A stretch of DNA of 64,000 bases, taken from NCBI RefSeq assembly GCF_900186585.1, contig NZ_FYDD01000003.1:496001-560000 (forward strand), in the 5' to 3' direction. Below, in pieces: positions 53,640 through 62,957 of the stretch. The notes under the pieces were generated by a model. It ran no database searches. It saw nothing but the letters and a program-made list of their open reading frames with translations, and was not told the DNA's origin. A program made the translations under genes and the position numbers. This DNA is from Massiliimalia timonensis (GTDB taxonomy: Bacteria; Bacillota; Clostridia; Oscillospirales; Ruminococcaceae). The first letter of the stretch is position 1; every line of letters begins with the position of its first letter.

Positions 53640-54959
53640 ATGAAATTCAAAAAACTATGGACACTTTTGTTGGCAGGCCTTATGTGCACATCGATCGTGG
53701 GCTGTGGGAATGATTCCGGCGGTTCCAATGAAAGCGGGGGCATTTCAGGAGATGGCGAATTAAAAGGAGAAATTACATTTTCTACATGGGGTTCTTTAGA
53801 CGAAAAGAAAGTAAATGAAGAAGTGATCAAGGCGTTTGAAGAAAAAAATCCCGGCACAAAGGTCAATCTGGAATTTATTCCTGAAAAGTACAGAGAAAAA
53901 ATCGACACGATGTTTTTAGGAGGAAACGCACCGGATGTAATTTATGGACATCCTCACTACTTTGCCGCATGGGCAGAACAGGGATTGATTATGGATTTAT
54001 CCGAACGTTTTGAGGAAGAAAGCGATTTTTATATGGCGGATAAATTCGCAACGAATATGTACGATTCTTTTAAATATGATGGAAAAAACATTGCCACTAT
54101 CAACGGCCATGACACGTTCCTGCTTTATTATAACAAGGATTTGTTCGATAAGGCTGGGGTGGAATACCCAACAGACGAATGGACTTGGGATGATTGGCTG
54201 GCAGCAGCCCAAAAATTAACGACTACTGCCGCAGATGGCTCTACACAATACGCTACTGTGTTCAGTGCGGACAATCCGGCTGCATGGTTCCCATTTATTT
54301 ACAGCTTTGGCGGAAACATCTTTGATGATATGGACGCTCCTACAAAGGTAGTGTTTAACAGTCCGGAAACGGTAGAAGCATTACGGTTTATTCAAGATGC
54401 AGTTCACAAATATGGCGTAGCACCCGACTATCAGGACAGCGACCTGACGGGCGGAGCCTTTGATACAGGCCGTGTTGCGATGGATATTGAAGGTTCTTGG
54501 GCGCCGGCAGGAAGAAAGAACATTACAGAGTTTAAATGGGATATGGCCAATATTCCTTTAAAAGAAGGCAAGGAAAGAAGAACAAGCGCCTTTTATGCAG
54601 GATATGCAATCAATGCCAAAACAGAGAATCCCGATCTGTCTTATGCTTTTGCGAAATTTTTCCAGGAAGATGACGGACAGCAGATCTTATCACAGCTTGG
54701 CTTGATTACAGTGATCAATAAAGAGATCGCCTCTTCTGATGAGAACCTAAAAGGGGAAGGGATGCCTGAACATCACGCGCTTAGGGTTTCTTCGATCGAT
54801 TATGCAACGAATGGATACGCGATGCTGACCAACTGGGAAGAAATGATGACAAAGGTGATGAAACCTGCATTTGATGAATTGCTGACCGCTAAGGTAACCC
54901 CAGAAGAGTGTGCGGAAAAAGTCCATAAGGGACTGGAAGAGATGCTCGCTCAAGCATAA
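53640..54959 (+). CDS. Sugar ABC transporter substrate-binding lipoprotein
   Basis: This 439-residue protein has a signal peptide with lipobox IVGC (Cys at about residue 22) and a Gly/Ser-rich linker, followed by a MalE-like solute-binding fold (ITFSTWGSLDEKKVNEEVIKAF, DVIYGHPHYFAAWAEQG, ATINGHDTFLLYYNKDLFDKAG). It delivers a sugar or oligosaccharide to the permease pair downstream. The gene is followed by a terminator-like hairpin, which usually means it is made in excess over the permeases. Confidence 0.93.
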   Translation: MKFKKLWTLLLAGLMCTSIVGCGNDSGGSNESGGISGDGELKGEITFSTWGSLDEKKVNEEVIKAFEEKNPGTKVNLEFIPEKYREKIDTMFLGGNAPDVIYGHPHYFAAWAEQGLIMDLSERFEEESDFYMADKFATNMYDSFKYDGKNIATINGHDTFLLYYNKDLFDKAGVEYPTDEWTWDDWLAAAQKLTTTAADGSTQYATVFSADNPAAWFPFIYSFGGNIFDDMDAPTKVVFNSPETVEALRFIQDAVHKYGVAPDYQDSDLTGGAFDTGRVAMDIEGSWAPAGRKNITEFKWDMANIPLKEGKERRTSAFYAGYAINAKTENPDLSYAFAKFFQEDDGQQILSQLGLITVINKEIASSDENLKGEGMPEHHALRVSSIDYATNGYAMLTNWEEMMTKVMKPAFDELLTAKVTPEECAEKVHKGLEEMLAQA

Positions 54960-55212
54960 AACATACCTTTTCTGGCAGGCTCCTGCCATATTGTTTACAT
55001 CCGTTTTAGGGTGTTTTTTTATGCCCTTTTTTATGAACGAAAATGTATAAGATTTCGTTTATAACATTGTTTTTTCAGCCATACAGTAAACTGGTTGTAT
55101 GACAGCTTCATTATGAAAATGTGAGATCCCGGGATCTTATACTTGGATCAATTCAATCAACACAGATAGCAGATACTGTCTGTGTTGATTATTTGATAAG
55201 GAGGTTCGTATT
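54960..55212 (+). promoter_or_regulatory. Structured spacer between binding protein and permease genes
   Basis: A hairpin ACATCC/GGGTGT with a T run (about 55001-55020) would partly terminate transcription after the binding-protein gene. GAACGAAAA and TTTCGTT form a short inverted repeat just after it (about 55035-55060). A perfect 12-bp stem AATCAACACAGA (55155-55166) / TCTGTGTTGATT (55179-55190) lies immediately before the permease RBS and could modulate its translation. Confidence 0.65.
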
Positions 55213-56124
55213 TTGAAAGGTATAAAAATAAAAACCAAAACAGGGGATACGCTGGGCTTTTTTGCCTTTGCGGCTCCATGGATCCTGGGATTTGTTTTTC
55301 TGACGCTGATACCGATGGTGGCATCGCTTTATATAAGCTTTACAGATTGGAACATCTTGTCAGACCCTGTGTGGATCGGCTTGGATAATTTTAAAACTAT
55401 TTTCACCGACCCATTATTTTATAAATCCCTGAAAGTAACGCTTTTGTATACAGTTTTTTCAGTTCCGATCAATATCATACTTTCAATTTTTGTGGCAATG
55501 CTATTGAACAATAATTTGAAAGGGATGAAACTATTTAGAACGATCTTCTATCTTCCGGCGATCGTATCTGGAATTGTCGTGGCGATCGTTTGGCTGTGGA
55601 TCTATAATCCGGATTATGGTATTATAAACAGCTTTTTACGGATATTCGGGATCCAGGGGCCTGGTTGGGTTTACGATGAAAACTGGGCGCTGCCTTCTAT
55701 CATTATTATGTCATTATGGGGGATTGGCAGCAATATCGTAATTTATTTAGCTTCTCTGCAAAGTATTTCCACCGAATTTTATGAAGCTGCCCATATTGAT
55801 GGTGCAAATTTTTGGGATAGGCTGATTAACATTACGATCCCAAGTATGAGCCCAGTTTTGCTGTTCACCCTTTTGACAGGGATCATCAATGCGCTTCAAA
55901 CATTTACCCAGGCTTTCGTTATGACTCAGGGCGGGCCCAACAACTCCACAAACTTCTATGCGTATTACATTTATAATAATGCGTTTGTATGGCATAAGAT
56001 GGGAGAGGCCTGCGCGCAGGCATGGATCTTATTCGTTATTATCTTTATATTAACGTTTATTACCCTAAAGATTACCAATGGGCATGTACACTATGATAAC
56101 AAAGAGGGAGGCGACATATTATGA
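55213..56124 (+). CDS. ABC sugar transporter permease (MalF/UgpA type)
   Basis: This 303-residue protein has six membrane segments, starting FFAFAAPWILGFVFLTLIPMVASLYISF, and the EAA loop EFYEAAHIDGANFWDRLINITIPSM. The start is TTG at 55213, placed 8 bases after AAGGAGG. It pairs with the overlapping downstream permease. As in the first sugar locus, no ATPase gene is present. Confidence 0.92.
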   Translation: MKGIKIKTKTGDTLGFFAFAAPWILGFVFLTLIPMVASLYISFTDWNILSDPVWIGLDNFKTIFTDPLFYKSLKVTLLYTVFSVPINIILSIFVAMLLNNNLKGMKLFRTIFYLPAIVSGIVVAIVWLWIYNPDYGIINSFLRIFGIQGPGWVYDENWALPSIIIMSLWGIGSNIVIYLASLQSISTEFYEAAHIDGANFWDRLINITIPSMSPVLLFTLLTGIINALQTFTQAFVMTQGGPNNSTNFYAYYIYNNAFVWHKMGEACAQAWILFVIIFILTFITLKITNGHVHYDNKEGGDIL

Positions 56125-56981
56125 GAAAACATGCTACAAAACCAGGAGAAATCAATTCGATCGGAGCGAAAATTGCTATTTATGCCTGTCTCATTCTATG
56201 CTCCCTAGTATTTTTAGTTCCATTTTTCTGGATGATCTCTACCGCGTTTAAAAAACCGGGCGCAGTTTTTATTCAGCCGATGCAGTGGATTCCAAAGGAA
56301 CCTACTTTAGCGAATTTTACCCGGTTGTTTGAAGAATTTCATTTTCAGAATTATATTTTTAATTCCGTATGGTTAACTGCTGTAAACCTGATTGGATATA
56401 TGATTTCATGCGCCATGGTCGCATATGCGTTTGCAACTCAGAAATGGAAATATAAAAACGTATTGTTCCTATTAGTGCTTGCAACGATGATGCTGCCAAA
56501 AGAAGTGATTTTTTACCCAAGATTTATTTTGTTCAAGTATTTAGGCCTTTACGGAACGATGACGCCTTTATGGATCCCGGCATTTTTTGGAGATGCATTC
56601 CAAATATTCTTAATGCGGCAATTTTTCCTTGGAATCCCAAATGAGCTGGGTGAAGCCGCCAAAATAGACGGATGCAGCAGGTTTCGGATTTTCCGCAGCA
56701 TTTATTTACCGTTGTCCAAGCCAGTTTTGGCAACATCGGCAATTTACATATTCATGTTCCACTGGAACGATTTCTTTGGTCCATTGATCTATATTACAAA
56801 AGAATCCAGTCGAACAGCCGCTTTAGCGCTGATGTATTTAAAGAGTTCACAAGATGTGCAATCCATGATGCCTATGCAGATGTGCGCGGCAATTATAACG
56901 GTGATCCCTTGTTTGCTTTTATATTATTTCTGTCAGCGTTATTTTATTGCGGGGATCGTGGTAAAAGGCGTGGAAAAATGA
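56121..56981 (+). CDS. ABC sugar transporter permease (MalG/UgpE type)
   Basis: This 286-residue partner permease begins in an ATGA overlap with the previous gene. It has the N-terminal LVFLVPFFWMISTAFKKPG, the EAA loop ELGEAAKIDGCSRFRIFRSIYLPLSK, and the usual end FIAGIVVKGVEK. It completes the membrane channel of the importer. Confidence 0.92.
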   Translation: MRKHATKPGEINSIGAKIAIYACLILCSLVFLVPFFWMISTAFKKPGAVFIQPMQWIPKEPTLANFTRLFEEFHFQNYIFNSVWLTAVNLIGYMISCAMVAYAFATQKWKYKNVLFLLVLATMMLPKEVIFYPRFILFKYLGLYGTMTPLWIPAFFGDAFQIFLMRQFFLGIPNELGEAAKIDGCSRFRIFRSIYLPLSKPVLATSAIYIFMFHWNDFFGPLIYITKESSRTAALALMYLKSSQDVQSMMPMQMCAAIITVIPCLLLYYFCQRYFIAGIVVKGVEK

Positions 56982-57007
56982 TTCTAATACAGTAAGGAAG
57001 GGAAACT

Positions 57008-57799
57008 ATGACTTCTCAAATCATACAGAAAACATTAAAGGGAACCTTGTTAAAACGTAAGCAGTTGTTTATCGCGATCGACCACGGACTGTCTTTCCCA
57101 ATTTTAGAAGGATTAGAAAAACCATTTGACATTTTAAAAGTCATATCGGATCATCCGGAAATAGACGGGCTGATCGCCTCCCTTGGGGTGTTTCGGCAGG
57201 CAAAGAAATTAGGGATTGATCTAGCGGATAAAACAAGGCTGGTACTGGTCGATTATGTTGCGCTCAAAGAGAAAGACGGAGTTTCTTATTTAGACCAGAG
57301 AGAAATGATCGTTAAGCCGGAAGAGACCGAGATCGTAGCCCCCCACTGTTTTAAAATGTTTTTGAACCTTTATGAAGACGATAAGCAATTATATAGAAAT
57401 TGCAGGGATGTGGAGCGATTTACCGTTTATGGTGCGAATCACGGTGTAAATACCTTAGCTGAGATCATGTTTTATGGAAACAAGGCGTTTGCCGATCCCG
57501 CTACCAGGGAAGCTGAACTGATGCGGGGATGCCGTATTGCTATGGAACTGGGAGCGGATGCTTTGAAAATTCCGTATATCCCCAATTCCAATATAGTGGA
57601 AGAGATATCAAACTCATTAAAACTGCCGATCTACATGCTAGGCGGGCAAAAAAACGAGGACAGGGAAGCGTTTAAAAGCCAGCTGCGAGAGATGTCCAAG
57701 CAAAAAATCGACGGTTTTATGTTTGGCCGCAATGTTTGGCAGTCTGACGATATGGAAAAGACGATTGAAGAAATTTTAAATATCATCGCGGAAGAATAA
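57008..57799 (+). CDS. DeoC/FbaB/LsrF-type aldolase
   Basis: This 263-residue TIM-barrel class I aldolase-like protein contains LFIAIDHGLSFPI, a conserved DHG start in this family, and a probable Schiff-base lysine at about 187 in LGADALKIPYIPN. A C-terminal phosphate-binding block follows (IYMLGGQKN and DGFMFGRNVWQ). It resembles FbaB/DhnA and LsrF. With the DhaK-like kinase it could cleave a ketose phosphate to a triose phosphate, but the exact substrate is unknown. Confidence 0.85.
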   Translation: MTSQIIQKTLKGTLLKRKQLFIAIDHGLSFPILEGLEKPFDILKVISDHPEIDGLIASLGVFRQAKKLGIDLADKTRLVLVDYVALKEKDGVSYLDQREMIVKPEETEIVAPHCFKMFLNLYEDDKQLYRNCRDVERFTVYGANHGVNTLAEIMFYGNKAFADPATREAELMRGCRIAMELGADALKIPYIPNSNIVEEISNSLKLPIYMLGGQKNEDREAFKSQLREMSKQKIDGFMFGRNVWQSDDMEKTIEEILNIIAEE

Positions 57800-57846
57800 C
57801 CCTTTTTCTTGTAGTTAAAAAATCAATAAAAGGAGTGGTATTGCGA

Positions 57847-59703
57847 ATGAAACAAGCTTATCAGGAATTGATTCAGACAGTGAAGCTGTTACCAGGTACG
57901 GCTTATGAAAAAAGAGAACGGGATATACAGTATCTCATGGAGTTAAAGACAGAAAACTTATTGTTCCCGTATTATACTGAAGCTGGCTTGAACGGCAGGC
58001 TGAACTATAAACTTACCGATGTACATTGGGGGTGGGATAGCCCGTTGAGCCAGATCAGGGGAACTTTTACCGGCCACTGGCTGAGCGCAGCCGCTAGAAT
58101 CTATCAGGAAACCTCTAACATGGAATTAAAGGCAAAGGCAGACCATATTGTTGCTGAGATTGCGAGGTGCCAGCAGACGAATGGAGGGGAATGGGCTTTC
58201 CCGATCCCGGAAAAATACCTTTATGGCGTTAAAAAAGGACAGCATTTCTGGGCGCCCCAGTATGTCTGCCATAAAACAATGATGGGGCTGCTGGACATGT
58301 ACCAGTTTGCGGGAAACCAACAGGCGTTGGATATAATTAAAAAATGCGCAGACTGGTTTTTAAGATTTACAGACGACATCAGCCGGGAGACCATGGACAT
58401 GATGATGGATATTGAAGAAACCGGCGGGATCATGGAGCTGTGGGCGGACCTGTATGCCGTTACAAAAGACCCAAAACATTTGGAACTGATGAAACGGTAT
58501 GAACGGCCCAAACTTACCACACCGCTTTCCTTGGGAAAAGATGTGCTTACCAACATGCATGCGAATACTACGATTCCGGAAATACATGGCTGCGCGCGGG
58601 CATATGAAGTAACAGGAGAAGATCGTTACCGCAAAATTGTAGAAAACTATTGGGATTTTGCCGTGGCGAAACGCGGAACATTTGCAACAGGAGGGCAGAC
58701 AAACGGAGAAATATGGACGCCTATGCTGAAGCAGTCTGCCCGTTTAAGCGAACTGAACCAAGAGCACTGCACAGTATATAATATGATCCGCTTGGCTGAT
58801 TACCTGTTTCGTTGGACAGGCGATGCGGTTTATCTGGATTATATTGAGCAGAACATTGAAAACGGCCTGTTTGCACAGGGATTTTGGCAGGCACGCTGCC
58901 AGGATACCGTATGTGATCCCGCGGTTCCCGATACTGGGATCGTAGCATATTTTCTGCCGCTGGCGGCTGGTTCACAAAAGAAATGGGGCTCAAAAACAGA
59001 AGATTTTTGGTGCTGTCATTGTACATTGGTTCAGGCAAATGCCAGATACCGGGAATTTATCTATTATAAAAATGATACAGAACTGACAGTGGCGCAATAT
59101 ATGCCCTCTGAGTTATGTACAGATTTCCAAGGGACGCAGGTAAAGATCAAACAGACAGATTTTGATTTATGCGGGGACTGCATCGAGATCAAGGACATTG
59201 CGATGGCTATTGAGGATAGACCGAATTACAACAAAATGTGTTTTGAGGTTTCGGCAGAAGACCCGGTTGGATTTTCTGTAAAATTCAGGATCCCATGGTG
59301 GGCGAAAGGTGATATGCAGATCACGGTGAATGGGGAACCGGTTGCCTATACAGAAGAAAATCATTTTGCCGTTTTGACTAGGAAATGGGAAAATGATACG
59401 GTTACAGTTACGATCCCGAAAGGGATCACATGCTGGCCTTTGCCAGACGAAAAGGATACAGTGGCCTTTTTAGATGGTCCGGTTTTGCTGGCTGGTCTGG
59501 TTTCGGAGGAGCGGATCTTATTTGGGGACATCAATCAACCGGAAACATTGATTAAACCATATCATGAACGCCAATGGGTGCAATGGATGCCAGCTTATAA
59601 AACCGTAAACCAGCAAATGGGATTCTATTTAAAGCCAATAAAAGATATTGGAAAAGAACACTATACGGTATATTTTCCTGTGAAGAATACAGGCAGGCCA
59701 TAA
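57847..59703 (+). CDS. GH127-type glycoside hydrolase (beta-L-arabinofuranosidase family)
   Basis: This 618-residue protein has an all-alpha catalytic barrel followed by beta domains. Family GH127 hallmarks are TGGQTNGEIW, the acid EHCTVYNMIRLADYLFRW (Glu near 306), and the zinc and nucleophile cysteines in EDFWCCHCTLVQANARYREFIYY (Cys near 389, 390 and 392). No signal peptide is seen, so it acts in the cytoplasm on an imported glycoside. The start at 57847 (MKQAYQELI) lies 11 bases after AAAGGAG. GH127 acts on beta-L-Araf or aceric acid links; which applies here is open. Confidence 0.88.
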   Translation: MKQAYQELIQTVKLLPGTAYEKRERDIQYLMELKTENLLFPYYTEAGLNGRLNYKLTDVHWGWDSPLSQIRGTFTGHWLSAAARIYQETSNMELKAKADHIVAEIARCQQTNGGEWAFPIPEKYLYGVKKGQHFWAPQYVCHKTMMGLLDMYQFAGNQQALDIIKKCADWFLRFTDDISRETMDMMMDIEETGGIMELWADLYAVTKDPKHLELMKRYERPKLTTPLSLGKDVLTNMHANTTIPEIHGCARAYEVTGEDRYRKIVENYWDFAVAKRGTFATGGQTNGEIWTPMLKQSARLSELNQEHCTVYNMIRLADYLFRWTGDAVYLDYIEQNIENGLFAQGFWQARCQDTVCDPAVPDTGIVAYFLPLAAGSQKKWGSKTEDFWCCHCTLVQANARYREFIYYKNDTELTVAQYMPSELCTDFQGTQVKIKQTDFDLCGDCIEIKDIAMAIEDRPNYNKMCFEVSAEDPVGFSVKFRIPWWAKGDMQITVNGEPVAYTEENHFAVLTRKWENDTVTVTIPKGITCWPLPDEKDTVAFLDGPVLLAGLVSEERILFGDINQPETLIKPYHERQWVQWMPAYKTVNQQMGFYLKPIKDIGKEHYTVYFPVKNTGRP

Positions 59704-59752
59704 ATAATAAAAAGCAGGTGTCCTGTGTACATAGAAAGGATAGCAGAAAGAC

Positions 59753-60385
59753 ATGGAATTAACTGTCAAAGACATTACAAATTTATTTGTGTTCGTAGCT
59801 GATACAGTTATAGAAAATGAATCCCATTTATGTGAACTGGATTCTGTCGTTGGAGACGGCGATCATGGCGTTACCATGACGCGTGGCTGGCGCGCTGCAA
59901 AAGAAGCTTTGCAAAACTGTGACGGCACGATTTCGGAAAAGTTTACTGCCATGGGACAGGGATTGATGTCCAATATGGGAGGAGCGATCGGTCCGATTTT
60001 TGGAACTCTGTTTAAGACCTTTGCCAAAGAAACCGAGGGAAAAGAAACCTTGGATTTAGAAGCGATCATGTTGATGTTCCGGAAAGGGCTGCAAAGGGTG
60101 AAGCTGACGGCTGATGTAAAAGAAGGGCAGAAAACATTGATTGACGCATTAAGCCCAGCAGTCAGTTCGTTGGCGAAAAGCTATGTAAATAACTTGGACT
60201 TAAAACAGGCTTTTGAAGCCGCTGCCGAATGCGCGGAAAAAGGAGCGCAGTCCACTGTAGATATGATCGCCCAAAAGGGCAGGGCAAGATTTTTAAAGGA
60301 AAAGTCACTGGGATACCGAGATGCAGGAGCTTCCTCCATGGCAATTATCATGAAGGCCATGAGTGATTTTTTAAAAACTTTATAA
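59753..60385 (+). CDS. DhaL-like dihydroxyacetone kinase ADP-binding subunit
   Basis: This 210-residue all-alpha protein of the DAK2/DhaL family has the Mg-ATP-binding aspartates in VVGDGDHGVTMTRGW (about 33-47) and the helical MGQGLMSNMGGAIGPIFGTLF. The end is RARFLKEKSLGYRDAGASSMAIIM. It transfers phosphate to a keto sugar bound by the DhaK-like partner encoded next. No DhaM gene is present, so ATP is probably the donor. Confidence 0.9.
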   Translation: MELTVKDITNLFVFVADTVIENESHLCELDSVVGDGDHGVTMTRGWRAAKEALQNCDGTISEKFTAMGQGLMSNMGGAIGPIFGTLFKTFAKETEGKETLDLEAIMLMFRKGLQRVKLTADVKEGQKTLIDALSPAVSSLAKSYVNNLDLKQAFEAAAECAEKGAQSTVDMIAQKGRARFLKEKSLGYRDAGASSMAIIMKAMSDFLKTL

Positions 60386-60433
60386 TTCCAGAATTTTTTA
60401 GTTTAAATCAAAAAGAAAGGTATGACCATAACA

Positions 60434-61435
60434 ATGAAAAAATTGATAAATTGTCCCGAAGAACTGGTAAATGACACGTTGCTGGGATATACTATGGCAA
60501 ATAAAAACATTGTTGAATTAGTACCAGATTCACATATGGTTGTCCGCAAACAGAAAAAAGAAAAAGGGAAGGTCAAGTTTGTCTTGGGCAATGGCGCGGG
60601 GCATGAACCGGCAGTTATTGGTTGGGTTGGGCCCGGAATGCTGGACATGAATGTTGTAGGGGAGGTTTTTACCGCCCCATCCAGTGACAAAATTTTAGAA
60701 GCGTTGGAGTATATTGATGATGGAAGCCCTATTTTGCTTGCCGTTCAAAATCATGCCGGAGATGTATTAAATGCCAATTTAGCATATGCGGATGCATTAG
60801 AAAAGGGTATCGACGTGCATAAGGTTTTATTTTACGACGATGTTGCCTCTGCCCCTAAGGGAATGGAAGAAGAACGAAGGGGTATGGGCGGAATGCTTTT
60901 TTACACCAAAATAGTAGGGGCCTTTTTAGAAACAGGGGGGAATATCGAAGACGCCGTTTCCCTGTTTGAAAAAGTTCGGGACGCGACACGGACATACAGT
61001 GTGGCTTTTACAAAATGCACCCATCCAATCACCGGGTTAGATATTATTTCTTTGCCGGAAACGGAAATTGAACTTGGAATGGGCGTGCATGGTGAGGGAG
61101 GCGGAGCAAACCGGATCCCAATGCAAAAGTCAAAGGATTTGGCGAAGAAGGTTTGCGATGTCTTGATCGAGGATCTTCCTTATATGCCTGATGATGAAGT
61201 GTTGGTATTCATAAATGGATTAGGCTCCACTACAATGATGGAGTTATCCGTATTCTATAAAGACATCGTGGAATATTTAGAATCGAGAAACATCCATGTG
61301 TATGATGGATTCTGTGACAGCTGCTTGACCACACAGGAACTAGGTGGTGTATCTGTATCTTTATGCAAAGTCGATGATGAATGCAAAATGCTTTGGAATG
61401 CCCCTTGTCAATGCGGGATCCAATGTAAACTATAG
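60434..61435 (+). CDS. DhaK-like ketose-binding kinase subunit
   Basis: This roughly 333-residue protein of the DhaK family has FVLGNGAGHEPAVIGWVGPGMLDMNVVGEVFTAPSS in the N-terminal domain. The substrate-binding histidine in LGMGVHGEGGGANR is near residue 219, close to the known position in E. coli DhaK (218). It binds the keto group covalently for phosphorylation by DhaL. The start at 60434 (MKKLINCPEE) matches the family opening; an ATG at 60422 is too close to the RBS. Substrates other than dihydroxyacetone are known for this family. Confidence 0.9.
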   Translation: MKKLINCPEELVNDTLLGYTMANKNIVELVPDSHMVVRKQKKEKGKVKFVLGNGAGHEPAVIGWVGPGMLDMNVVGEVFTAPSSDKILEALEYIDDGSPILLAVQNHAGDVLNANLAYADALEKGIDVHKVLFYDDVASAPKGMEEERRGMGGMLFYTKIVGAFLETGGNIEDAVSLFEKVRDATRTYSVAFTKCTHPITGLDIISLPETEIELGMGVHGEGGGANRIPMQKSKDLAKKVCDVLIEDLPYMPDDEVLVFINGLGSTTMMELSVFYKDIVEYLESRNIHVYDGFCDSCLTTQELGGVSVSLCKVDDECKMLWNAPCQCGIQCKL

Positions 61436-61756
61436 CAGATTCCATAAGTGGATTACCGGGTCTTTGGCTATATCATCTATGCTTACGAGATCGAAAAAAG
61501 CTTTATATAAAGATTTTAGCTGAATAAAACAAGAGGGTTCTTGGCTCAAAAAGTCAGGAACCCTCTTGTTTATCAGCTAAATTATTTTAGCAGATGGGCG
61601 GGCTGCTCGTTCCGTACGATTTCTCTAGGCTTTTAAGAAACAGTGTTTTGAGTATTGTGGCTATCAAAAGAACGGCTATTTTATTGTTGTCCCGGCTGGA
61701 GGCAGGTTTGTCGTGGAACGTGAGGTGTTTACACTGATATTTCCCCGGTAAACTTT
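61436..61756. terminator. Intergenic stretch with operon terminator
   Basis: A perfect stem AACAAGAGGGTTC (61528-61540) / GAACCCTCTTGTT (61558-61570) followed by T residues ends the second sugar operon. The remaining bases to 61756 show no gene or clear motif. Confidence 0.8.
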
Positions 61757-62056
61757 ATGCTGTACTGCTGCATCAAAAAATGTATGTCCGGAAAGCAAAA
61801 CGAAGCGTTTCCGTCATTAAGAAAAATCGAATGGGCTACAGGGCTAAGCCACACCGCCGTATCACGGGGTTTGAGGTTCCTGAAAGGAGATTTCCTACAT
61901 AAACAAAATACGCCGCAAATACAAGCGTACAGCAGCGTTCAGGTACAATCGTTATTTACTCTATCTCTGCAATCAAAGAAAAAAGGGCAGAAAAAAAGTA
62001 CGTTCTGCCAAACGTACTTTTCCAAAGAAATATACAATGCAGGATATATTAACTAA
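61757..62056 (+). pseudogene. Possible remnant of an HTH replication-type protein
   Basis: The frame reads a short helix-turn-helix-like segment (AFPSLRKIEWATGLSHTAVSRGLRFLKG) with the opening YCCIKKCMSGKQN. This recalls the winged-helix part of plasmid or phage replication proteins. The rest is Ser/Lys-rich and unlike any family, and no RBS is evident. It is probably a decayed fragment of a mobile element. Confidence 0.35.
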
Positions 62057-62703
62057 CTATCTTAACCTTAAGATAGCACATGCTTTTACATCTGTCAAAT
62101 GTTTTATATGTCTTTGGAGTTGATTTTCATCTGGTATATATTTTGAGCAACATCTATTAGACCTACAAGCTAAAGCAGGACAGAAAGAAATAGGATATAT
62201 CTTTTAGTTTATAGAGCAATATAGATATATTATGGATAAAATTCATATAGTTTATTGATGTTTCCAGAATTAAATATCGCAGCAAAATATTGTTGTCAGC
62301 TTATCAAAATTGTAATAAAATCGCCCCATTAGCTGTAGGCTAATGGGGCGACCATCTACACGAATTGAAACGTACTAGTAATACGTTCTAAACACTAACG
62401 GGGTTAATTCACTGAATGTATTTATGATATATTCAGTGATAGGGATAACTGTCAAGGGCTTGAACGTATTCTGTGAGAGATAACGTTCAGGCCCTTGTTT
62501 TTGGCTTCCTTTGCAGAAAGGAGGATTGAAACTTGACAAATAACATGCCAAAGCAACAAGGCTTTTGATGTGCGCACATCCTGTGAAAAGGTCATACCCC
62601 CGGATAGCAAACAGAATAATTGCCATGATACCGCCAGCAAAAGAAATAGGGGAAATACGCCGTATCTTAACCTGACCGGATACAAGCATACTATTAAAAT
62701 GAT
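62057..62703. other. Gene-free, hairpin-rich stretch
   Basis: No credible gene is present. Several inverted repeats occur: CGCCCCATTAGC/GCTAATGGGGCG (62322-62350, perfect 12-bp arms), GAACGTATTAC-like arms near 62367-62387, CACTGAAT/ATTCAGTG (62409-62440), and AAGGGCTTGAACGT/ACGTTCAGGCCCTT (about 62454-62497). Such a cluster next to a tRNA gene fits a decayed element or a set of stacked terminators. Confidence 0.5.
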
Positions 62704-62732
62704 AAAGCCTATCCAATTATTGGATAGGCTTT
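62704..62732 (-). terminator. Terminator of tRNA-Gln
   Basis: Stem AAAGCCTATCCAA/TTGGATAGGCTTT around TTA lies just 3' of the tRNA on the minus strand and is flanked by T-rich sequence. Confidence 0.85.
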
Positions 62733-62741
62733 ATCATTTAT

Positions 62742-62817
62742 TGGCTGGGGTAAAAGGATTCGAACCTTTGGAATGGCGGAGTCAGAGTCCGCTGCCTTAC
62801 CGCTTGGCTATACCCCA
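62742..62817 (-). tRNA. tRNA-Gln (anticodon CTG), CCA encoded
   Basis: On the minus strand the acceptor TGGGGTA pairs with TACCCCA. The D arm is AGCCAAGCGGTAAGGC. The anticodon stem GCGGA/TCCGC encloses the loop CTCTGAC, giving anticodon CTG. The T arm contains GGTTCGAATCC. Discriminator G and an encoded CCA end at 62742. The body resembles tRNA-Gln and the anticodon reads CAG. It stands alone between decayed DNA and the TSUP genes. Confidence 0.93.
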
Positions 62818-62957
62818 ATGTTTAATTTTTAGGCTTGCCTGTTTCCTTAACAGCAAGATATATTATATCAGTGAAAATTTGATTTGTCAATACATTTTTT
62901 ATAATTTTTCAAAAATAATCCATAATAAGAAAAAAGAGAAAAGCTGAGGACAAAGTT

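Noticed and set aside
62375-62716. Minus-strand ORF of 113 codons beside tRNA-Gln with hydrophobic stretches
   Set aside because: It reads through several inverted repeats and the tRNA terminator, and the hydrophobicity is patchy. It was treated as chance coding in decayed DNA.
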